Positions 52,760 through 63,404 of a DNA stretch of 64,000 nt are shown here, piece by piece. Origin of the DNA: Janthinobacterium sp. TND4EL3. GTDB lineage: Bacteria > Pseudomonadota > Gammaproteobacteria > Burkholderiales > Burkholderiaceae_D. The first letter of the stretch is position 1. Every line of letters starts with the position of its first letter. The stretch spans positions 1 to 64,000 of the forward strand of contig NZ_FTMV01000017.1 of assembly GCF_900156175.1 (NCBI RefSeq). Reading direction: 5' to 3'. The position numbers were made by a program, and so were the translations under genes. The notes under the pieces were generated by a model. The model had not been told where the DNA came from. It saw nothing but the letters and a program-made list of their open reading frames with translations, and ran no database searches.

Positions 52760-53262
52760 AGGATCAGGAGGATGCAGCGCTCGAAGGCCTGCACCATGTA
52801 GCGCTTGATGCTGCGCTCGCTCACGGCCAGGCGCCGGGCGATTTCCCCGTAGGCCATGCCATCGACATGGGCCAGCAAAAAAGCGCTGCGCACGAGCGGC
52901 GGCAAGCCGTCGAGCATGGCATCGATGCGCTGCAAGGTCTCCAATACCAGCAAACGCTCTTCCGGCGACTGCATCAGCAGATCGGGCTGCTGCGCCAGGG
53001 TTTCCAGCCACGCCTGCTCCAGCGACAGGCGGCGGTAATGGTCGATCAGCAGGCGCTGCGCCACGGTGGTCAGATAGGCGCGCGGTTCGCGCAGGCTCTG
53101 CCGGCCCTCGGGCGGCGCCGCCAGCAGGCGCACGAAGGTATCCTGCGCCAGGTCGGCCGCATGGTCGGCGCACTGCAGCTTGGCGCGCAGCCAGCGCATC
53201 AGCCAGCCGTGGTGATTGCTGTAAATGACTGCGACCGATTCGCCGGATGGCGCAATGTTCAC
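52756..53262 (-). CDS. FecI-type ECF sigma factor
   Basis: This 168-residue sigma factor has region 2 (ADHAADLAQDTFVRLLA, AYLTTVAQRLLIDHYRR) and region 4 (LPPLVRSAFLLAHVDGMAYGEIARRLAVSERSIKRYM) of the iron-starvation group. The GTG at 53262 has GGAG five bases upstream. It is the first gene of the sigma/FecR/receptor set, and a strong Fur box lies about 70 bases upstream. Confidence 0.93.
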   Translation of the reverse strand: MNIAPSGESVAVIYSNHHGWLMRWLRAKLQCADHAADLAQDTFVRLLAAPPEGRQSLREPRAYLTTVAQRLLIDHYRRLSLEQAWLETLAQQPDLLMQSPEERLLVLETLQRIDAMLDGLPPLVRSAFLLAHVDGMAYGEIARRLAVSERSIKRYMVQAFERCILLIL

Positions 53263-53332
53263 TGGGACTCCGATGCGCTCAAGGCAAGGCGCGGCCACGA
53301 TGACGGCCGGCCGCAAGGCAAGCGACTCAATT

Positions 53333-53351
53333 GATAATAATTCTCATTATC
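53333..53351. promoter_or_regulatory. Fur box upstream of fecI-type gene
   Basis: GATAATAATTCTCATTATC matches the 19-bp Fur consensus (GATAATGATAATCATTATC) at 16 of 19 positions. It stands about 70 bases before the sigma-factor start, where iron-loaded Fur would repress the whole signalling set. Confidence 0.8.
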
Positions 53352-53507
53352 ACAAATCATTGCCGCCGGCGTCAATGCTGGCGCCGGCCTGTCTTAGGAA
53401 ACCGTTGTTTCAGCGCGGCGCCCGGCGATTCATCCACAGGCTCTTCGTGAAGGTGAAAATATAGCAAAGGGACAAGCGTAGCGGCCGCACGTCTAGCGGC
53501 GCCTGAG

Positions 53508-53684
53508 TCAGGCCAGCTTGTGTTGATCCGGTTTTGCGGCCAGCACGAAGGGAATGGCAAGCGGCCCCAGCAAAGTTACCAGGACGGCCCGGACAGCCGT
53601 GGTCTTCAAGGAGCGGCGTTTCGCAATGAAGAGGCAGGCGAAGGCCGACAGCGACCAGATCAAGGCAGGCAAGTATTCAGTCAT
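53508..53684 (-). CDS. small two-helix membrane protein
   Basis: This 58-residue protein has two hydrophobic segments at about 5-20 and 30-50, split by a basic KRRSLKTT, and a polar tail. GGAG lies six bases before the ATG at 53684, which decides this start over the ATG at 53687. I recognise no family. It stands alone between the fecI regulatory region and pyk. Confidence 0.6.
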   Translation of the reverse strand: MTEYLPALIWSLSAFACLFIAKRRSLKTTAVRAVLVTLLGPLAIPFVLAAKPDQHKLA

Positions 53685-53844
53685 CATGCACTCCGGATGC
53701 GCCTTGCAAGGCGGGAAAGACATGCTGACATGAAAAAGCGGCACTCGCAATGGCCGATTAGGCATCTGCCATTGCGCTGGGCGGCCAACGGCCTGTTTTT
53801 CAGCCCTTCTTAAGACTGCAGGCGGCTGGCGGCCGGCAATACGG

Positions 53845-55305
53845 TCAGTGCTGGCCGATCTTCATGATTTTCAAGGCATTCGTGCCGCCCACCTTGCCCA
53901 TCGGCTCGCCCCAGGTCAGCACGACGGTGTCGCCCTTGGCCACGACTTTATGTTCCAGCAGCAAGTCTTCCGCCTGCTGCAAGACCTTGTCGCGGTCCGT
54001 GCCCGACGTCAGTTCCACCGTGCTGACGTTGCGGTACAGGGCCAGCTTGCGGCGCGTGCCCACGCTGGGGGTAAGCGCGACGATGGGGATGTCGATGTTG
54101 CAACGGCTCATCCACAAGGCCGTGGAGCCCGATTCCGTCAGCGTGGCAATGGCCTTGACGCGCAGGTGGTGGGCCGTAAACAGGGCGCCATAGGCGATAG
54201 ACTGGTCGATGCGGGTAAATGTGGCGTTGAGGAAATCGGCATCGAGCTTGCAGGTATCCCATTTTTCCGCGTCGAGGCAGATGGCGGCCATCGCTTCCAC
54301 CGTCTCGATCGGGTAACGGCCCGAGGCCGTTTCCGCCGACGTCATGACGGCATCCGTGCCATCCAACACGGCATTGGCCACGTCGGACACTTCGGCCCGC
54401 GTCGGCACGGCGTTGACGATCATCGATTCCATCATCTGCGTGGCCGTGATGGCCAGCTTGTTCGACGCGCGCGCCATCTTGATCATGCGCTTCTGCAGGG
54501 CCGGCACGGCCGCGTTGCCCACTTCCACGGCCAGGTCGCCACGGGCCACCATGATGCCGTCGGAGGCATCGAGAATTTCCTGCAGCGCGGGAATGGCTTC
54601 CGCGCGTTCGATCTTGGCGATCATCATCGGCTTGTGGTCCCACGCCTCGCCGGCGATATTGGCCAGTTGGCGCGCCATGACCATGTCGGTGGCGTTTTTC
54701 GGGAAGGACACGGCCACGTAATCGGCCTGGAAACTCATCGCCGTCTTCACGTCTTCCATGTCCTTGGCCGTCAGGGCCGGGGCCGACAAGCCGCCGCCCT
54801 GGCGGTTGATGCCCTTGTTGTTCGACAATTCGCCGCCGATTTTCACGGTCGTGTGGATTTCGCTGCCGACGACCTTGTCCACCGTCAAGACGATGAGTCC
54901 ATCGTTGAGCAATAATACGTCAGCGGCGCGCAAGTCGCGCGGCAATTCCTTGTAATCGAGGCCGCAGCGCTCGATATTGCCCAGTTCGCCGTTTTCGCCC
55001 CACTTGGCGTCGAGGATGAAGGAAGCGCCGTTTTCCAGGAAAATCTTGCCTTCTTCAAACTTGCCGACGCGAATCTTTGGGCCTTGCAAGTCAGCCATGA
55101 TGGCCACTTCGCGGCCGCACAGGGCTGCCGCTTCGCGCACCATGCGGGCGCGGTCGATATGGTCTTGCGCCTTGCCATGCGAGAAGTTCAGGCGCACGAC
55201 GTCGACGCCGGCCTTGAACATGCGGACCAGGGTATCGATATCGTTCGAAGCGGGGCCGATGGTGGAAACGATCTTGGTGGCGCGTTGCTGTACTTGCATG
55301 GTCAT
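53845..55305 (-). CDS. pyk: pyruvate kinase
   Basis: This roughly 486-residue enzyme makes pyruvate and ATP from phosphoenolpyruvate. Family motifs include TKIVSTIGPASND, VVRLNFSHGK, ADLQGPKIRVG, the signature MIAKIERAEAIPALQEIL with the catalytic Lys, and MVARGDLAVEVG. The C-terminal domain includes SGTDRDK for effector binding. The start at 55305 (MTMQVQQRATK) is preferred to the one at 55341. It follows gap by about 90 bases. Confidence 0.97.
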   Translation of the reverse strand: MTMQVQQRATKIVSTIGPASNDIDTLVRMFKAGVDVVRLNFSHGKAQDHIDRARMVREAAALCGREVAIMADLQGPKIRVGKFEEGKIFLENGASFILDAKWGENGELGNIERCGLDYKELPRDLRAADVLLLNDGLIVLTVDKVVGSEIHTTVKIGGELSNNKGINRQGGGLSAPALTAKDMEDVKTAMSFQADYVAVSFPKNATDMVMARQLANIAGEAWDHKPMMIAKIERAEAIPALQEILDASDGIMVARGDLAVEVGNAAVPALQKRMIKMARASNKLAITATQMMESMIVNAVPTRAEVSDVANAVLDGTDAVMTSAETASGRYPIETVEAMAAICLDAEKWDTCKLDADFLNATFTRIDQSIAYGALFTAHHLRVKAIATLTESGSTALWMSRCNIDIPIVALTPSVGTRRKLALYRNVSTVELTSGTDRDKVLQQAEDLLLEHKVVAKGDTVVLTWGEPMGKVGGTNALKIMKIGQH

Positions 55306-55395
55306 GGTGTGCTGCTTTCTATAAAGTTCGTGCTGCTGCAAGGGCCGGCCTTGTGGGCCGGCCGTCCTGGTGCGCTGGATCAGCGCTGGTTCTTC

Positions 55396-56406
55396 TTACT
55401 TGGCCGCCATCAGGGCGACCGTGGTGTCGAGCATGCGGTTCGAGAAACCCCACTCGTTGTCGTACCACGACGACACTTTCACGAGGCGGCCCGAGACCTT
55501 GGTCAGCGTGGAATCGAAATTCGACGACGCCGGGTTGTGGTTGAAATCGATGGAAACAAGCGGTTCCGTCTGGTATGTGAGGATGCCTTTCAGGGCGCCT
55601 TCCGACGCCGCCTTCAGCAAGGCGTTGACTTCGACTACCGTCGTGTCGCGGCTGGCAATGAAGGACAGGTCGACCAGCGACACGTTGATCGTCGGCACGC
55701 GCACGGCGAAACCGTCGAGCTTGCCATTCAGTTCCGGCAGCACCAGGCCGACAGCGGCCGCCGCACCCGTCTTGGTGGGAATCATCGAATGCGTGGCCGA
55801 GCGGGCGCGGCGCAAGTCTTCATGCATCACGTCGGACAGTACCTGGTCGTTCGTGTAGGCGTGCACGGTGGTCATCAAGCCCGATTCGATGCCGATGGCG
55901 TCGTTGAGCGGTTTGACTAATGGCGCGAGGCAATTCGTCGTGCACGAGGCGTTGGAAATGACCGTGTCCGATGCCTTCAAGACATGCTGGTTGACGCCGA
56001 ACACGATGGTGGCGTCCACATCCTTGCCGCCCGGCGCGGAAATGATGACTTTCTTTGCCCCACCCTTCAGGTGGGCCGAAGCTTTTTCCTTGGTGGTGAA
56101 GAACCCCGTGCATTCGAGCACCACGTCGACGCCCAGTTCGCCCCAAGGGATCAGCGCCGGGTCGCGCTGCGCGAAGACGCGGATGCGGTCGCCGTTGACG
56201 AGCATGTTCTCGCCATCGATGGTGACGACGCCGGGAAACTTGCCGTGCACCGTGTCGTAGCGCGTCAGATGCGCATTCGACTTGGCGTCGCCCAGGTCGT
56301 TGATGGCGACGATCTCGATATCCTGCTGCTTGCCGCCTTCATAAAACGCCCGCAAGACGTTGCGGCCGATGCGGCCATAGCCATTGATGGCAACTTTGAT
56401 GGTCAT
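55396..56406 (-). CDS. gap: glyceraldehyde-3-phosphate dehydrogenase, type I
   Basis: This 336-residue enzyme has the NAD-binding [14 protein letters not shown] and the catalytic [12 protein letters not shown] (Cys155, Cys159). Asp after IN in INDLGD suggests NAD+ preference. It oxidises glyceraldehyde-3-phosphate in glycolysis or runs in reverse for gluconeogenesis. GGAG precedes the ATG. It starts 32 bases after ppc and precedes pyk. pgk, often found between gap and pyk, is absent here. Confidence 0.97.
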   Translation of the reverse strand: MTIKVAINGYGRIGRNVLRAFYEGGKQQDIEIVAINDLGDAKSNAHLTRYDTVHGKFPGVVTIDGENMLVNGDRIRVFAQRDPALIPWGELGVDVVLECTGFFTTKEKASAHLKGGAKKVIISAPGGKDVDATIVFGVNQHVLKASDTVISNASCTTNCLAPLVKPLNDAIGIESGLMTTVHAYTNDQVLSDVMHEDLRRARSATHSMIPTKTGAAAAVGLVLPELNGKLDGFAVRVPTINVSLVDLSFIASRDTTVVEVNALLKAASEGALKGILTYQTEPLVSIDFNHNPASSNFDSTLTKVSGRLVKVSSWYDNEWGFSNRMLDTTVALMAAK

Positions 56407-56438
56407 GCTGTCTCCTTGATCTTGTTTGAATGAATCAA

Positions 56439-59192
56439 TTAACCGCTATTGCGAAGGCCTGCGGCGATGCCGTTGATCGACAAATGAATGCCCGTGCGGG
56501 CCGCCGCATCCTGCTTGCCCTCGCGGAAACGTTTCAGCAGTTCCACCTGCACGTGATTGAGCGGGTCGATATACGGGAAACGGTTGCGTATCGAGCGCTG
56601 CATCAGCGGGTTGGCCTGTTGTAACTCTTCCTGGCCCGTGATCAGCTTCAGGGCGTCCAGGGTGGCCGCGTATTCGCTGCGGATGCGCGTAAAGATGGCG
56701 TCGCGCAAGGTTTTATCCTTGACGAGTTCCGCATATTTGCCAGCAATGGCGATATCGCTCTTGGCCAGCACCATATCCATGTTCGACAGCAAGGACGTAA
56801 AGAAGGGCCAATCCGTGTACATGCCGCGCAGCACGTCCGCGCCGTCGGCGGGATGGGAGGCCAGGTAGGCTTGCACGGCGGAACCGAAACCGAACCAGCC
56901 CGGCAGCATCAAGCGGCATTGGGCCCAGCTCAGGACCCAGGGAATGGCGCGCAAATCCTCGATCGAGGTCGATTTCTTGCGCGAAGCGGGACGGCTGCCG
57001 ATATTCAGCGCGGCAATCTCGGCAATCACGGTCGATTCCCAGAAGTACTGTTCGAAGCCTTCCGTGCCGTAGACGAGGTCGCGGTAGGCGTTCAGGGCAG
57101 TGCCTGACAGCTCTTCCATGGCGGCCAAATGGCCCGCGCCGGCCGACGCCTTCGGCTGCAACTGCGCCTGCGGCAGCAGGGTCGACTGGATGGTCGCGGC
57201 CACCAGCACTTCCAGGTTGCGGCGCCCCACTTCCGGGTTCGCATACTTGGCCGTGATGACTTCGCCCTGCTCCGTCAGCCGGATCTGGCCCTGCACGGCG
57301 CCGGCCGGCTGGGCCAGGATGGCTTCGTAGCTGGGTCCGCCGCCACGGCCGACGGAGCCGCCCCGGCCGTGGAACAAACGCAGCTTGATCTGGTATTGCT
57401 TGAACACGGTCACCAGCTCGATCTCGGCCTTGTAGAGTTCCCAGCCGGAGGTCAAGAAGCCGCCATCCTTGTTGCTGTCGGAATAACCAAGCATGACTTC
57501 CTGCTGGTCCGCGCGCGAAGCCAGCAAGCCCCGGTAGAACGGCAAGCCGAAGGCGCGCGCCATGATGGCGGGGCCGGCGCGCAAGTCATCGATGGTTTCG
57601 AACAGGGGAATGATGTTGACGTCGACTGCGCGGCTGTCCTGGCGCAGCAAGCCCACTTCCTTGAGCAGCAAGGCCACTTCCAGCAAGTCCGACACGCTGG
57701 CCGCCTTCGAGATGATGCAGTTCGGCACCGATTCCTTGCCGTATTTCACATGCGCGTCGCGCACGGCGCGGAAAATGTCGAGCTCGGACGTCGTTTCTTC
57801 CGAGTACTGCGCATACGGCGACGCCAGCAGGCGCGGCGACTCCAGCTCGGCCAGCAGCAAGCTGATGCGCTGCTCTTCATCGAGGTCCAGGTAGACGAGA
57901 CCCGGCTGGGCGCCGGCGAACAGTTCGCCCACGACGCGCTCGTGCACGTCGGAATTCTGGCGCAAATCGAGCGGCGCCAGCGAAAAGCCGAACACCTTGA
58001 CGGCCCGGCGCAGCTGGCGCAGGCGGCCCCGCGCCAGCGCGCGCAAGCCATTGCTGACGAGCGAATGCTGGACCACGTCCAGGTCGGCCAGCAGCTCGGC
58101 GGCGGCCGCGTAAGGCTGCACGCCTTCGGCTTGCTTGCCCTTGCCAGACAGCACCACGCGCGTGCTTTCCAGGCGCGCATGGATGCCATGCAGGGCGCGG
58201 CGGTACGGCTCGTCGACCCGGTGCGGCGAGGCATCGGCCGAGCGCTCTGCCAGCGCGCGCAGCGGCTCGCTGCAGGCGTTCAGGATTTGCGCCAGCGACA
58301 GTTGCGAAGCGAGCTTGCGCAATTCGCCGAGGTAAAAATCGAGCACCTTGTCCGCCTGCGTCTGCAGGGTGCTGCGCAGGATGTCGGCCGTCACAAACGG
58401 GTTGCCATCGCGGTCGCCGCCTATCCAGCTGCCGACTTTCATAAAATTGGGCAATTCCGCATCTTCCCAGCGGGCATCGCGCTGGGCCAGCATAGTTTCC
58501 AGCGAGGAATACAGTTTCGGCAATTCGCGCAGGATCGTGTGGTCATAGAACGACAGGCCGTTGGCCACTTCATCCATGACGGACAGTTTGCTTGTGCGCA
58601 ACAAACGCGTTTGCCACAGGGTCACGATGCCGCGGCCCAGCGCTTCTTCGTTCTGCTCGGCTTCCTCGGGCGTCATTTGCACGCGGTCGCGCTCGCTCAA
58701 CAGGCGCGCGATGGCCATCTGGCAATTCTGGATGCTCTTGCGCTGCACTTCCGTCGGATGCGCCGTGAACACGGGGCTGACGAACGCGTCTTCAAAGAAC
58801 GTTTCCAGCGCATCGGCCTTGCCCGCGTCGAACACATTGCCGACGGCATGGCTGAGACTACCCTGGCGCGGCGGCGAACCGGCGATCAGATGGGCGCGCG
58901 TGCGGCGGATGTGGTGTTGATCTTCCGCAATGTTGGCCAGCAGCGAGAAATAGCTGAAGGCACGCGTCAATTGCGTGGTTTCTTCCTGCGACAGCGCTTG
59001 CAGCGCGTCCGACAGCTGCGCGCGCGCCGCTTCGTCATGGTCGCGGCGGAAACGGATGGCCAGCTGGCGCACATGTTCGATGCGCTCGAAGGCGGGATCG
59101 CCCAGGTGGTTGCGGATGGCGTCGCCCAGCAGACGGCCCAGCTGGCGGATATCGCTGCTCAGCAGCTCGTCTTTCACTTCATTCATTTGCAT
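56439..59192 (-). CDS. ppc: phosphoenolpyruvate carboxylase
   Basis: This roughly 917-residue enzyme carboxylates phosphoenolpyruvate to oxaloacetate, the main anaplerotic step. Conserved parts are [14 protein letters not shown] (catalytic His), [46 protein letters not shown], and the C-terminal [21 protein letters not shown] ending RNSG. The start lies among ATGs at 59201, 59192 and 59186; 59192 has AGGA ten bases upstream. It is divergent from nsrR. Confidence 0.96.
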   Translation of the reverse strand: MQMNEVKDELLSSDIRQLGRLLGDAIRNHLGDPAFERIEHVRQLAIRFRRDHDEAARAQLSDALQALSQEETTQLTRAFSYFSLLANIAEDQHHIRRTRAHLIAGSPPRQGSLSHAVGNVFDAGKADALETFFEDAFVSPVFTAHPTEVQRKSIQNCQMAIARLLSERDRVQMTPEEAEQNEEALGRGIVTLWQTRLLRTSKLSVMDEVANGLSFYDHTILRELPKLYSSLETMLAQRDARWEDAELPNFMKVGSWIGGDRDGNPFVTADILRSTLQTQADKVLDFYLGELRKLASQLSLAQILNACSEPLRALAERSADASPHRVDEPYRRALHGIHARLESTRVVLSGKGKQAEGVQPYAAAAELLADLDVVQHSLVSNGLRALARGRLRQLRRAVKVFGFSLAPLDLRQNSDVHERVVGELFAGAQPGLVYLDLDEEQRISLLLAELESPRLLASPYAQYSEETTSELDIFRAVRDAHVKYGKESVPNCIISKAASVSDLLEVALLLKEVGLLRQDSRAVDVNIIPLFETIDDLRAGPAIMARAFGLPFYRGLLASRADQQEVMLGYSDSNKDGGFLTSGWELYKAEIELVTVFKQYQIKLRLFHGRGGSVGRGGGPSYEAILAQPAGAVQGQIRLTEQGEVITAKYANPEVGRRNLEVLVAATIQSTLLPQAQLQPKASAGAGHLAAMEELSGTALNAYRDLVYGTEGFEQYFWESTVIAEIAALNIGSRPASRKKSTSIEDLRAIPWVLSWAQCRLMLPGWFGFGSAVQAYLASHPADGADVLRGMYTDWPFFTSLLSNMDMVLAKSDIAIAGKYAELVKDKTLRDAIFTRIRSEYAATLDALKLITGQEELQQANPLMQRSIRNRFPYIDPLNHVQVELLKRFREGKQDAAARTGIHLSINGIAAGLRNSG

Positions 59193-59532
59193 GGTATTCA
59201 TTTCCTGGGGCGGCCACGGCGGCACCGCACAGATTGCGTAGTACGCGCTTCCCGTCCCGGGAAACGCCCATCATCCGATTTGTAGTAAATTTACCTTATT
59301 GTCTCACCATCCTCTTGATTTTAATCAATCAAATCCATGCTCAAAGGGCTTTACAGGTTATGCAAGCTGTTTACCAGGGCAACAATATGAAAATTTACTA
59401 CGCATTTAATCGAAAGGCAATCAACTTTTGTCTTTTCAGGCTGAAAAGTGACGACGCAATACACATGGCCCGCGCTCTCCTGTATGCTGCGGATGAAACA
59501 AGGATGTCATCCACATCTTATGAACGAACCCC
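59193..59532. other. ppc/nsrR divergent regulatory region
   Basis: About 340 bases with three dyads. GTAGTAAATTT (59282-59292) is repeated inverted as AAATTTACTAC (59391-59401). CTTTTCAG-G-CTGAAAAG lies at 59432-59448. AAGGATGT...ACATCTT (59500-59519) just before the nsrR start resembles a degenerate NsrR site. No gene is present. Confidence 0.5.
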
Positions 59533-59988
59533 ATGCGACTGACTGCCTACACTGACTACACCCTGCGCACCCTGATGTATTTGGGCGTGCACCGCGACCG
59601 CCTCGTGACCATCCAGGACATCGCCGACCTGCACGCGATTTCGAAGAATCATTTGATGAAGGTGGTGCACCAGCTGGGCCTGTCAGGCATCGTGGAAACG
59701 GTGCGTGGACGCAACGGCGGCCTGCGCCTGGCGCGCGACCCGGCCGAGATCAATATCGGCACGATCGTGCGCGAGACGGAAAATGATTTTTTCATGGCGG
59801 AATGTTTTAACAAGGAAAACAATACCTGCCCCCTGACGCCCGATTGCCTGCTGAAGGCCAAGCTGGGCCAGGCCACGGCCGCCTTCCTGGCCGTGCTCGA
59901 CACGGTGACCCTGGCCTCGATACTCGAAGCGACACCGGGCGCGACGGCGCTGGCGCCAGGCGTGATTCCCCTGCGCGTGGCCAGCTAA
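59533..59988 (+). CDS. nsrR: NsrR-type Rrf2 iron-sulfur regulator of NO stress
   Basis: This 151-residue regulator has a winged helix (VTIQDIADLHAISKNHLMKVVHQLG, RGRNGGLRLA) and three cysteines, Cys91, Cys99 and Cys105, spaced to hold an [Fe-S] cluster. NO destroys the cluster and releases repression. Within the window its probable target is the hemerythrin-hmp operon, whose promoter carries a good NsrR-like site. A perfect hairpin terminator follows. Confidence 0.92.
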   Translation: MRLTAYTDYTLRTLMYLGVHRDRLVTIQDIADLHAISKNHLMKVVHQLGLSGIVETVRGRNGGLRLARDPAEINIGTIVRETENDFFMAECFNKENNTCPLTPDCLLKAKLGQATAAFLAVLDTVTLASILEATPGATALAPGVIPLRVAS

Positions 59989-60001
59989 GCGCGCCAAAAA
60001 C

Positions 60002-60029
60002 AACAATGCCCGGCGAACCGGGCATTGTT
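60002..60029. terminator. bidirectional terminator between nsrR and actP
   Basis: AACAATGCCCGG (60002-60013) and CCGGGCATTGTT (60018-60029) form a perfect 12-bp stem with a CGAA loop. It is flanked by AAAAAC on one side and TTT on the other. It lies between the ends of convergent nsrR and actP and would serve both. Confidence 0.85.
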
Positions 60030-60052
60030 TCCTGCAGTAATTACCTACGACA

Positions 60053-61738
60053 TCAATGCGCGCTGGCGCCTGCCGCGCCGATGCCCGTCTCCGAACGCAT
60101 TTGCTGCGCTTCGTAGCCGGCGCGGTCGATGCGCGCGCGCGGGCTCTTGTCGAGCACGGAGAACAGCCAGATGCCGACGAAGCCTGCCGTCATCGAGAAC
60201 AGCGCCGGCGAAGCGTACGGGAACAGCGCTTCACCATGGCCGAGCACGTCGACCCATACGGATTTCGACACCACCGTCAGCACGACGGCCGTGGTCAAGC
60301 CCAGGAAGCCGCCGATGGTGGCGCCCCGCGTGGTGCAGTCCTTCCACAGCACCGACATGAACAGCACGGGGAAGTTGGCCGAGGCGGCAATGGCGAAGGC
60401 CAGCGACACCATGAAGGCGATATTCTGCTTTTCAAAGGCGATGCCCAGCACCACGGCGATGATGCCCAGCACAATGGTGGTCACGCGCGACACTTTCAGT
60501 TCGCTGGCGCCCGTGGCCTTGCCCTTCTTGATGACGGTGGCGTACAGGTCGTGCGACACGGCCGACGCGCCCGACAGGGTCAGGCCGGCCACGACGGCCA
60601 GGATGGTGGCGAAGGCGACGGCCGACATGAAGCCGAGGAAGACGTTGCCGCCCACGGCCTTGGCCAGGTGCACGGCCGCCATGTTGTTGCCACCCAGCAA
60701 TTTACCGGCCGCATCCTTGAACTCGGGATTGGTGCTCACCAGCACGATGGCGCCAAAGCCGATGATGAAGGTCAAAATGTAGAAGTAGGCGATCCAGGTG
60801 GTGGCCCAGAACACGGACTTGCGCGCTTCCTTGGCGCTTGGCACCGTGAAGAAACGCATCAGGATGTGCGGCAAGCCGGCCGTACCGAACATCAGCGCCA
60901 TGCCGAACGAGATGGCCGAGATCGGGTCCTTGATGAAGGAACCGGGGCCCATGATGGCTTCCTTGGTGGCATGCACGTCCACGGACTTGGCGAACAGCGC
61001 TTCCGGGCTGAAGTTGAACTGCGCCAGCACGGCCACGGCCATGAAGGTGGCGCCGCCCAGCAGCATCACGGCCTTGATGATCTGCACCCAGGTGGTGGCC
61101 GTCATGCCGCCGAACAGCACGTAGATCATCATCAATGTACCGACCAGCACGACGGCGATCCAGTATTCGAGGCCGAACAGCAGCTTGATCAGCTGGCCCG
61201 CGCCCACCATCTGCGCGATCAGGTAGAAGGCCACGACGACGAGGGTGCCGGAGGCCGAGAAAATGCGGATAGGCGCCTGCTTGAAGCGGTAGGCGGCCAC
61301 GTCGGCAAAGGTGTAGCGGCCCAGGTTGCGCAGGCGCTCGGCCATCAGGAAGGTGATGACGGGCCAGCCGACGAGAAAGCCGATGGCGTAGATCAGACCA
61401 TCATAGCCGTTGAGAAACACGGCGGCGGAAATGCCAAGGAACGATGCGGCCGACATATAGTCGCCCGCGATGGCCAGGCCGTTCTGGAAGCCCGTGATGC
61501 CGCCGCCGGCCGTGTAGAAATCGGACGCCGACTTGGTCTTCTTGGCCGCCCACTTGGTGACGAACAGGGTGAAGATGACGAAGACGGCGAACATGATGAT
61601 GGCCGTCCAGTTGGTGGGCTGCTTGACTGCCTGGCCCAGGTCGGCGCCGGCCGCCAGCACGCTGCCGCTGGCGCCTGCCAGCAGGGCCAGCGCCGCGAGG
61701 CAGGAAAGCTTGCGTTGTGTCAATGCGGCGCCGTTCAT
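60053..61738 (-). CDS. actP: cation/acetate symporter ActP
   Basis: This 561-residue sodium:solute symporter has about 13 membrane segments after an N-terminal hydrophobic leader. Family stretches include [66 protein letters not shown] and [15 protein letters not shown]. It takes up acetate and similar short acids. Its ATG overlaps the upstream DUF485 gene (ATGA), the standard yjcH-actP pair. acs is not in the window. Confidence 0.96.
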   Translation of the reverse strand: MNGAALTQRKLSCLAALALLAGASGSVLAAGADLGQAVKQPTNWTAIIMFAVFVIFTLFVTKWAAKKTKSASDFYTAGGGITGFQNGLAIAGDYMSAASFLGISAAVFLNGYDGLIYAIGFLVGWPVITFLMAERLRNLGRYTFADVAAYRFKQAPIRIFSASGTLVVVAFYLIAQMVGAGQLIKLLFGLEYWIAVVLVGTLMMIYVLFGGMTATTWVQIIKAVMLLGGATFMAVAVLAQFNFSPEALFAKSVDVHATKEAIMGPGSFIKDPISAISFGMALMFGTAGLPHILMRFFTVPSAKEARKSVFWATTWIAYFYILTFIIGFGAIVLVSTNPEFKDAAGKLLGGNNMAAVHLAKAVGGNVFLGFMSAVAFATILAVVAGLTLSGASAVSHDLYATVIKKGKATGASELKVSRVTTIVLGIIAVVLGIAFEKQNIAFMVSLAFAIAASANFPVLFMSVLWKDCTTRGATIGGFLGLTTAVVLTVVSKSVWVDVLGHGEALFPYASPALFSMTAGFVGIWLFSVLDKSPRARIDRAGYEAQQMRSETGIGAAGASAH

Positions 61739-62043
61739 GCTTGCACCCGTGCCTGGATGGCGCTGGTCAGGTCGTCGAATTGCTTGTTGGCACGACGCAC
61801 ATAGATGCCGGTAATCACCACGGTAAACACGATGACGAACAGGCCGATCGGCATGCCCCAGGTCATCACGCCGGCGCCGGTTTTGGCGGCAAGAAATTCC
61901 TTGTCGAACGCGATCAGCAGGATGTAGCCGTAGTACACCAGCATCATCAGGCCCGTCAGGGCCCAGCCGAAGCGCGAGCGCACCTTGACCAGCTGATGAT
62001 AATTGGGGTCGCGCTTGATTTGTTGCACAAGATCGTCATGCAT
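61735..62043 (-). CDS. yjcH: DUF485 membrane protein YjcH
   Basis: This 102-residue protein has two membrane helices (about 26-48 and 60-83) with the DUF485 core [24 protein letters not shown]. It is encoded before actP in most proteobacteria and is thought to assist the symporter. GGAGG precedes the ATG at 62043, and the stop overlaps the actP start by four bases. Confidence 0.94.
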   Translation of the reverse strand: MHDDLVQQIKRDPNYHQLVKVRSRFGWALTGLMMLVYYGYILLIAFDKEFLAAKTGAGVMTWGMPIGLFVIVFTVVITGIYVRRANKQFDDLTSAIQARVQA

Positions 62044-62173
62044 GGTGTTGCCTCCGTTATGTAAAAGCTGCTCTTTTCTTGTCGAGCTTGGCTTCACAAT
62101 ACGGCGCGAGGCTTACCCGCCCCTTACGGCGCGGTTTTTTTCTCGCACGGGCAACACATCACTTGCAGCAAGG

Positions 62174-63370
62174 TCAGTTCAGTGCGGAAGCGGGGCCGAA
62201 GAACTCGTAATGGGTCTGCGCTTCCGGCACGCCCAGTTCGCGCAGATAGCCTTTCATGGCGCGCATGAACGGCTGCGGTCCGAGGAAATACGCATCGACG
62301 TCGCGCGATGCGGGCAGCCAGCTGCCCAGGCTGTCCTTGTCGAGCAGGCCGACGGCGTCCGGCGCGGCGGCGCCCGGCGCGGCCTGCTCGCCGGCGTGTT
62401 CCGCATAACAGTAGTAACGCTTGAGCTGGGGATGCTGCGCGGCCAGTTCATCGATCTGCGCACGGAAGGCATGCACGCCCTGATGGCGCGCCGCGTGGAT
62501 GAAATGCACGGGACGCTGGCCGCGCAAGGCCGCCGTCAGCATGGCCAGCGTCGGCGTGATGCCCACGCCGCCGCTGATCAGCACCAGCGGCTTGTCGCCG
62601 TCCCGCAGCACGAAGTCGCCCGATGGCGGCGTCAGCTGCACGGTGTCACCCGCCTGCACGGCATCGTGGAAATAAGTCGACACCTTGCCGCCCTGCTCGC
62701 GCTTGATGCTGATGCGGTAAGTCTGGCCATTGCTGGCGGCGGACAAGGAGTACTGGCGGCGCATGGGCACGCCGTCGACCGTCGCCACCACGCCGATATA
62801 TTGACCTGGCGCAAAGTCGAGCACGGGCTGGCCATCGGCCGGCGCCAGCAGGAAGGATGTGATCTCCTCGCTTTCCACCGTCTTGCTGCGCACTACAAAG
62901 TCGCGTGCGCCGCTCCAGCCGCCCGGCGCGGCCGCTTGCGCCTTGTAGATGCGCCCTTCCTCGCCGGCCAGGATGTCGGCCAGCTGGCCGTAGGCCGCGC
63001 CCCAGGCGTCGATGACGGCGTCGCTGGCGACCTCTTCTCCCAGCACTTCGCGGATCGCCTGCAGCAGGCTGGCGCCCACCAGCGGATAGTGTTCGGCGCG
63101 GATCTGCAGGGCCACGTGCTTGTTGACGATGGTCGACACCAGCTCGCCCAGCGCGTCGAGCCGGTCGATATGCTTGGCGTACATCAACACGCCATTGGCC
63201 AGCGCCCGCTGCTGGTCGCCGCTGTGCTGGTGCGCCTGGTTAAAGTACGGCAGCACTTCGGGATGGTCGCGGAACAGGTTCTTGTAGAAATGGCGCGTCA
63301 GCGCTTCGCCGCCCTGCTCGAGGATGGGGACGGTGGCCGTGATGATGGCGCGTTGTTCTTGGGTCAGCAT
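62174..63370 (-). CDS. hmp: flavohemoprotein (nitric oxide dioxygenase) Hmp
   Basis: This 398-residue enzyme converts NO plus O2 to nitrate using NAD(P)H. A globin domain has Tyr29, Gln53 and proximal His85, the positions found in E. coli Hmp. An FAD domain (RRQYSLSAAS) and an NAD-binding domain (LVLISGGVGITPTLAML, AYFLGPQPFM) follow. The ATG at 63370 has AAAGGA upstream. It lies 34 bases after the hemerythrin gene on the same strand, and both probably answer to NsrR. Confidence 0.97.
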   Translation of the reverse strand: MLTQEQRAIITATVPILEQGGEALTRHFYKNLFRDHPEVLPYFNQAHQHSGDQQRALANGVLMYAKHIDRLDALGELVSTIVNKHVALQIRAEHYPLVGASLLQAIREVLGEEVASDAVIDAWGAAYGQLADILAGEEGRIYKAQAAAPGGWSGARDFVVRSKTVESEEITSFLLAPADGQPVLDFAPGQYIGVVATVDGVPMRRQYSLSAASNGQTYRISIKREQGGKVSTYFHDAVQAGDTVQLTPPSGDFVLRDGDKPLVLISGGVGITPTLAMLTAALRGQRPVHFIHAARHQGVHAFRAQIDELAAQHPQLKRYYCYAEHAGEQAAPGAAAPDAVGLLDKDSLGSWLPASRDVDAYFLGPQPFMRAMKGYLRELGVPEAQTHYEFFGPASALN

Positions 63371-63404
63371 GTGGAATTCCTTTAGATATATGGGCAGGCG
63401 GTTT

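Noticed and set aside
57129..59285. 718-codon open frame antisense to ppc
   Set aside because: It is a mirror of ppc in high-G+C DNA, His/Arg/Gln-rich and without domains. ppc is complete and unambiguous on the other strand.
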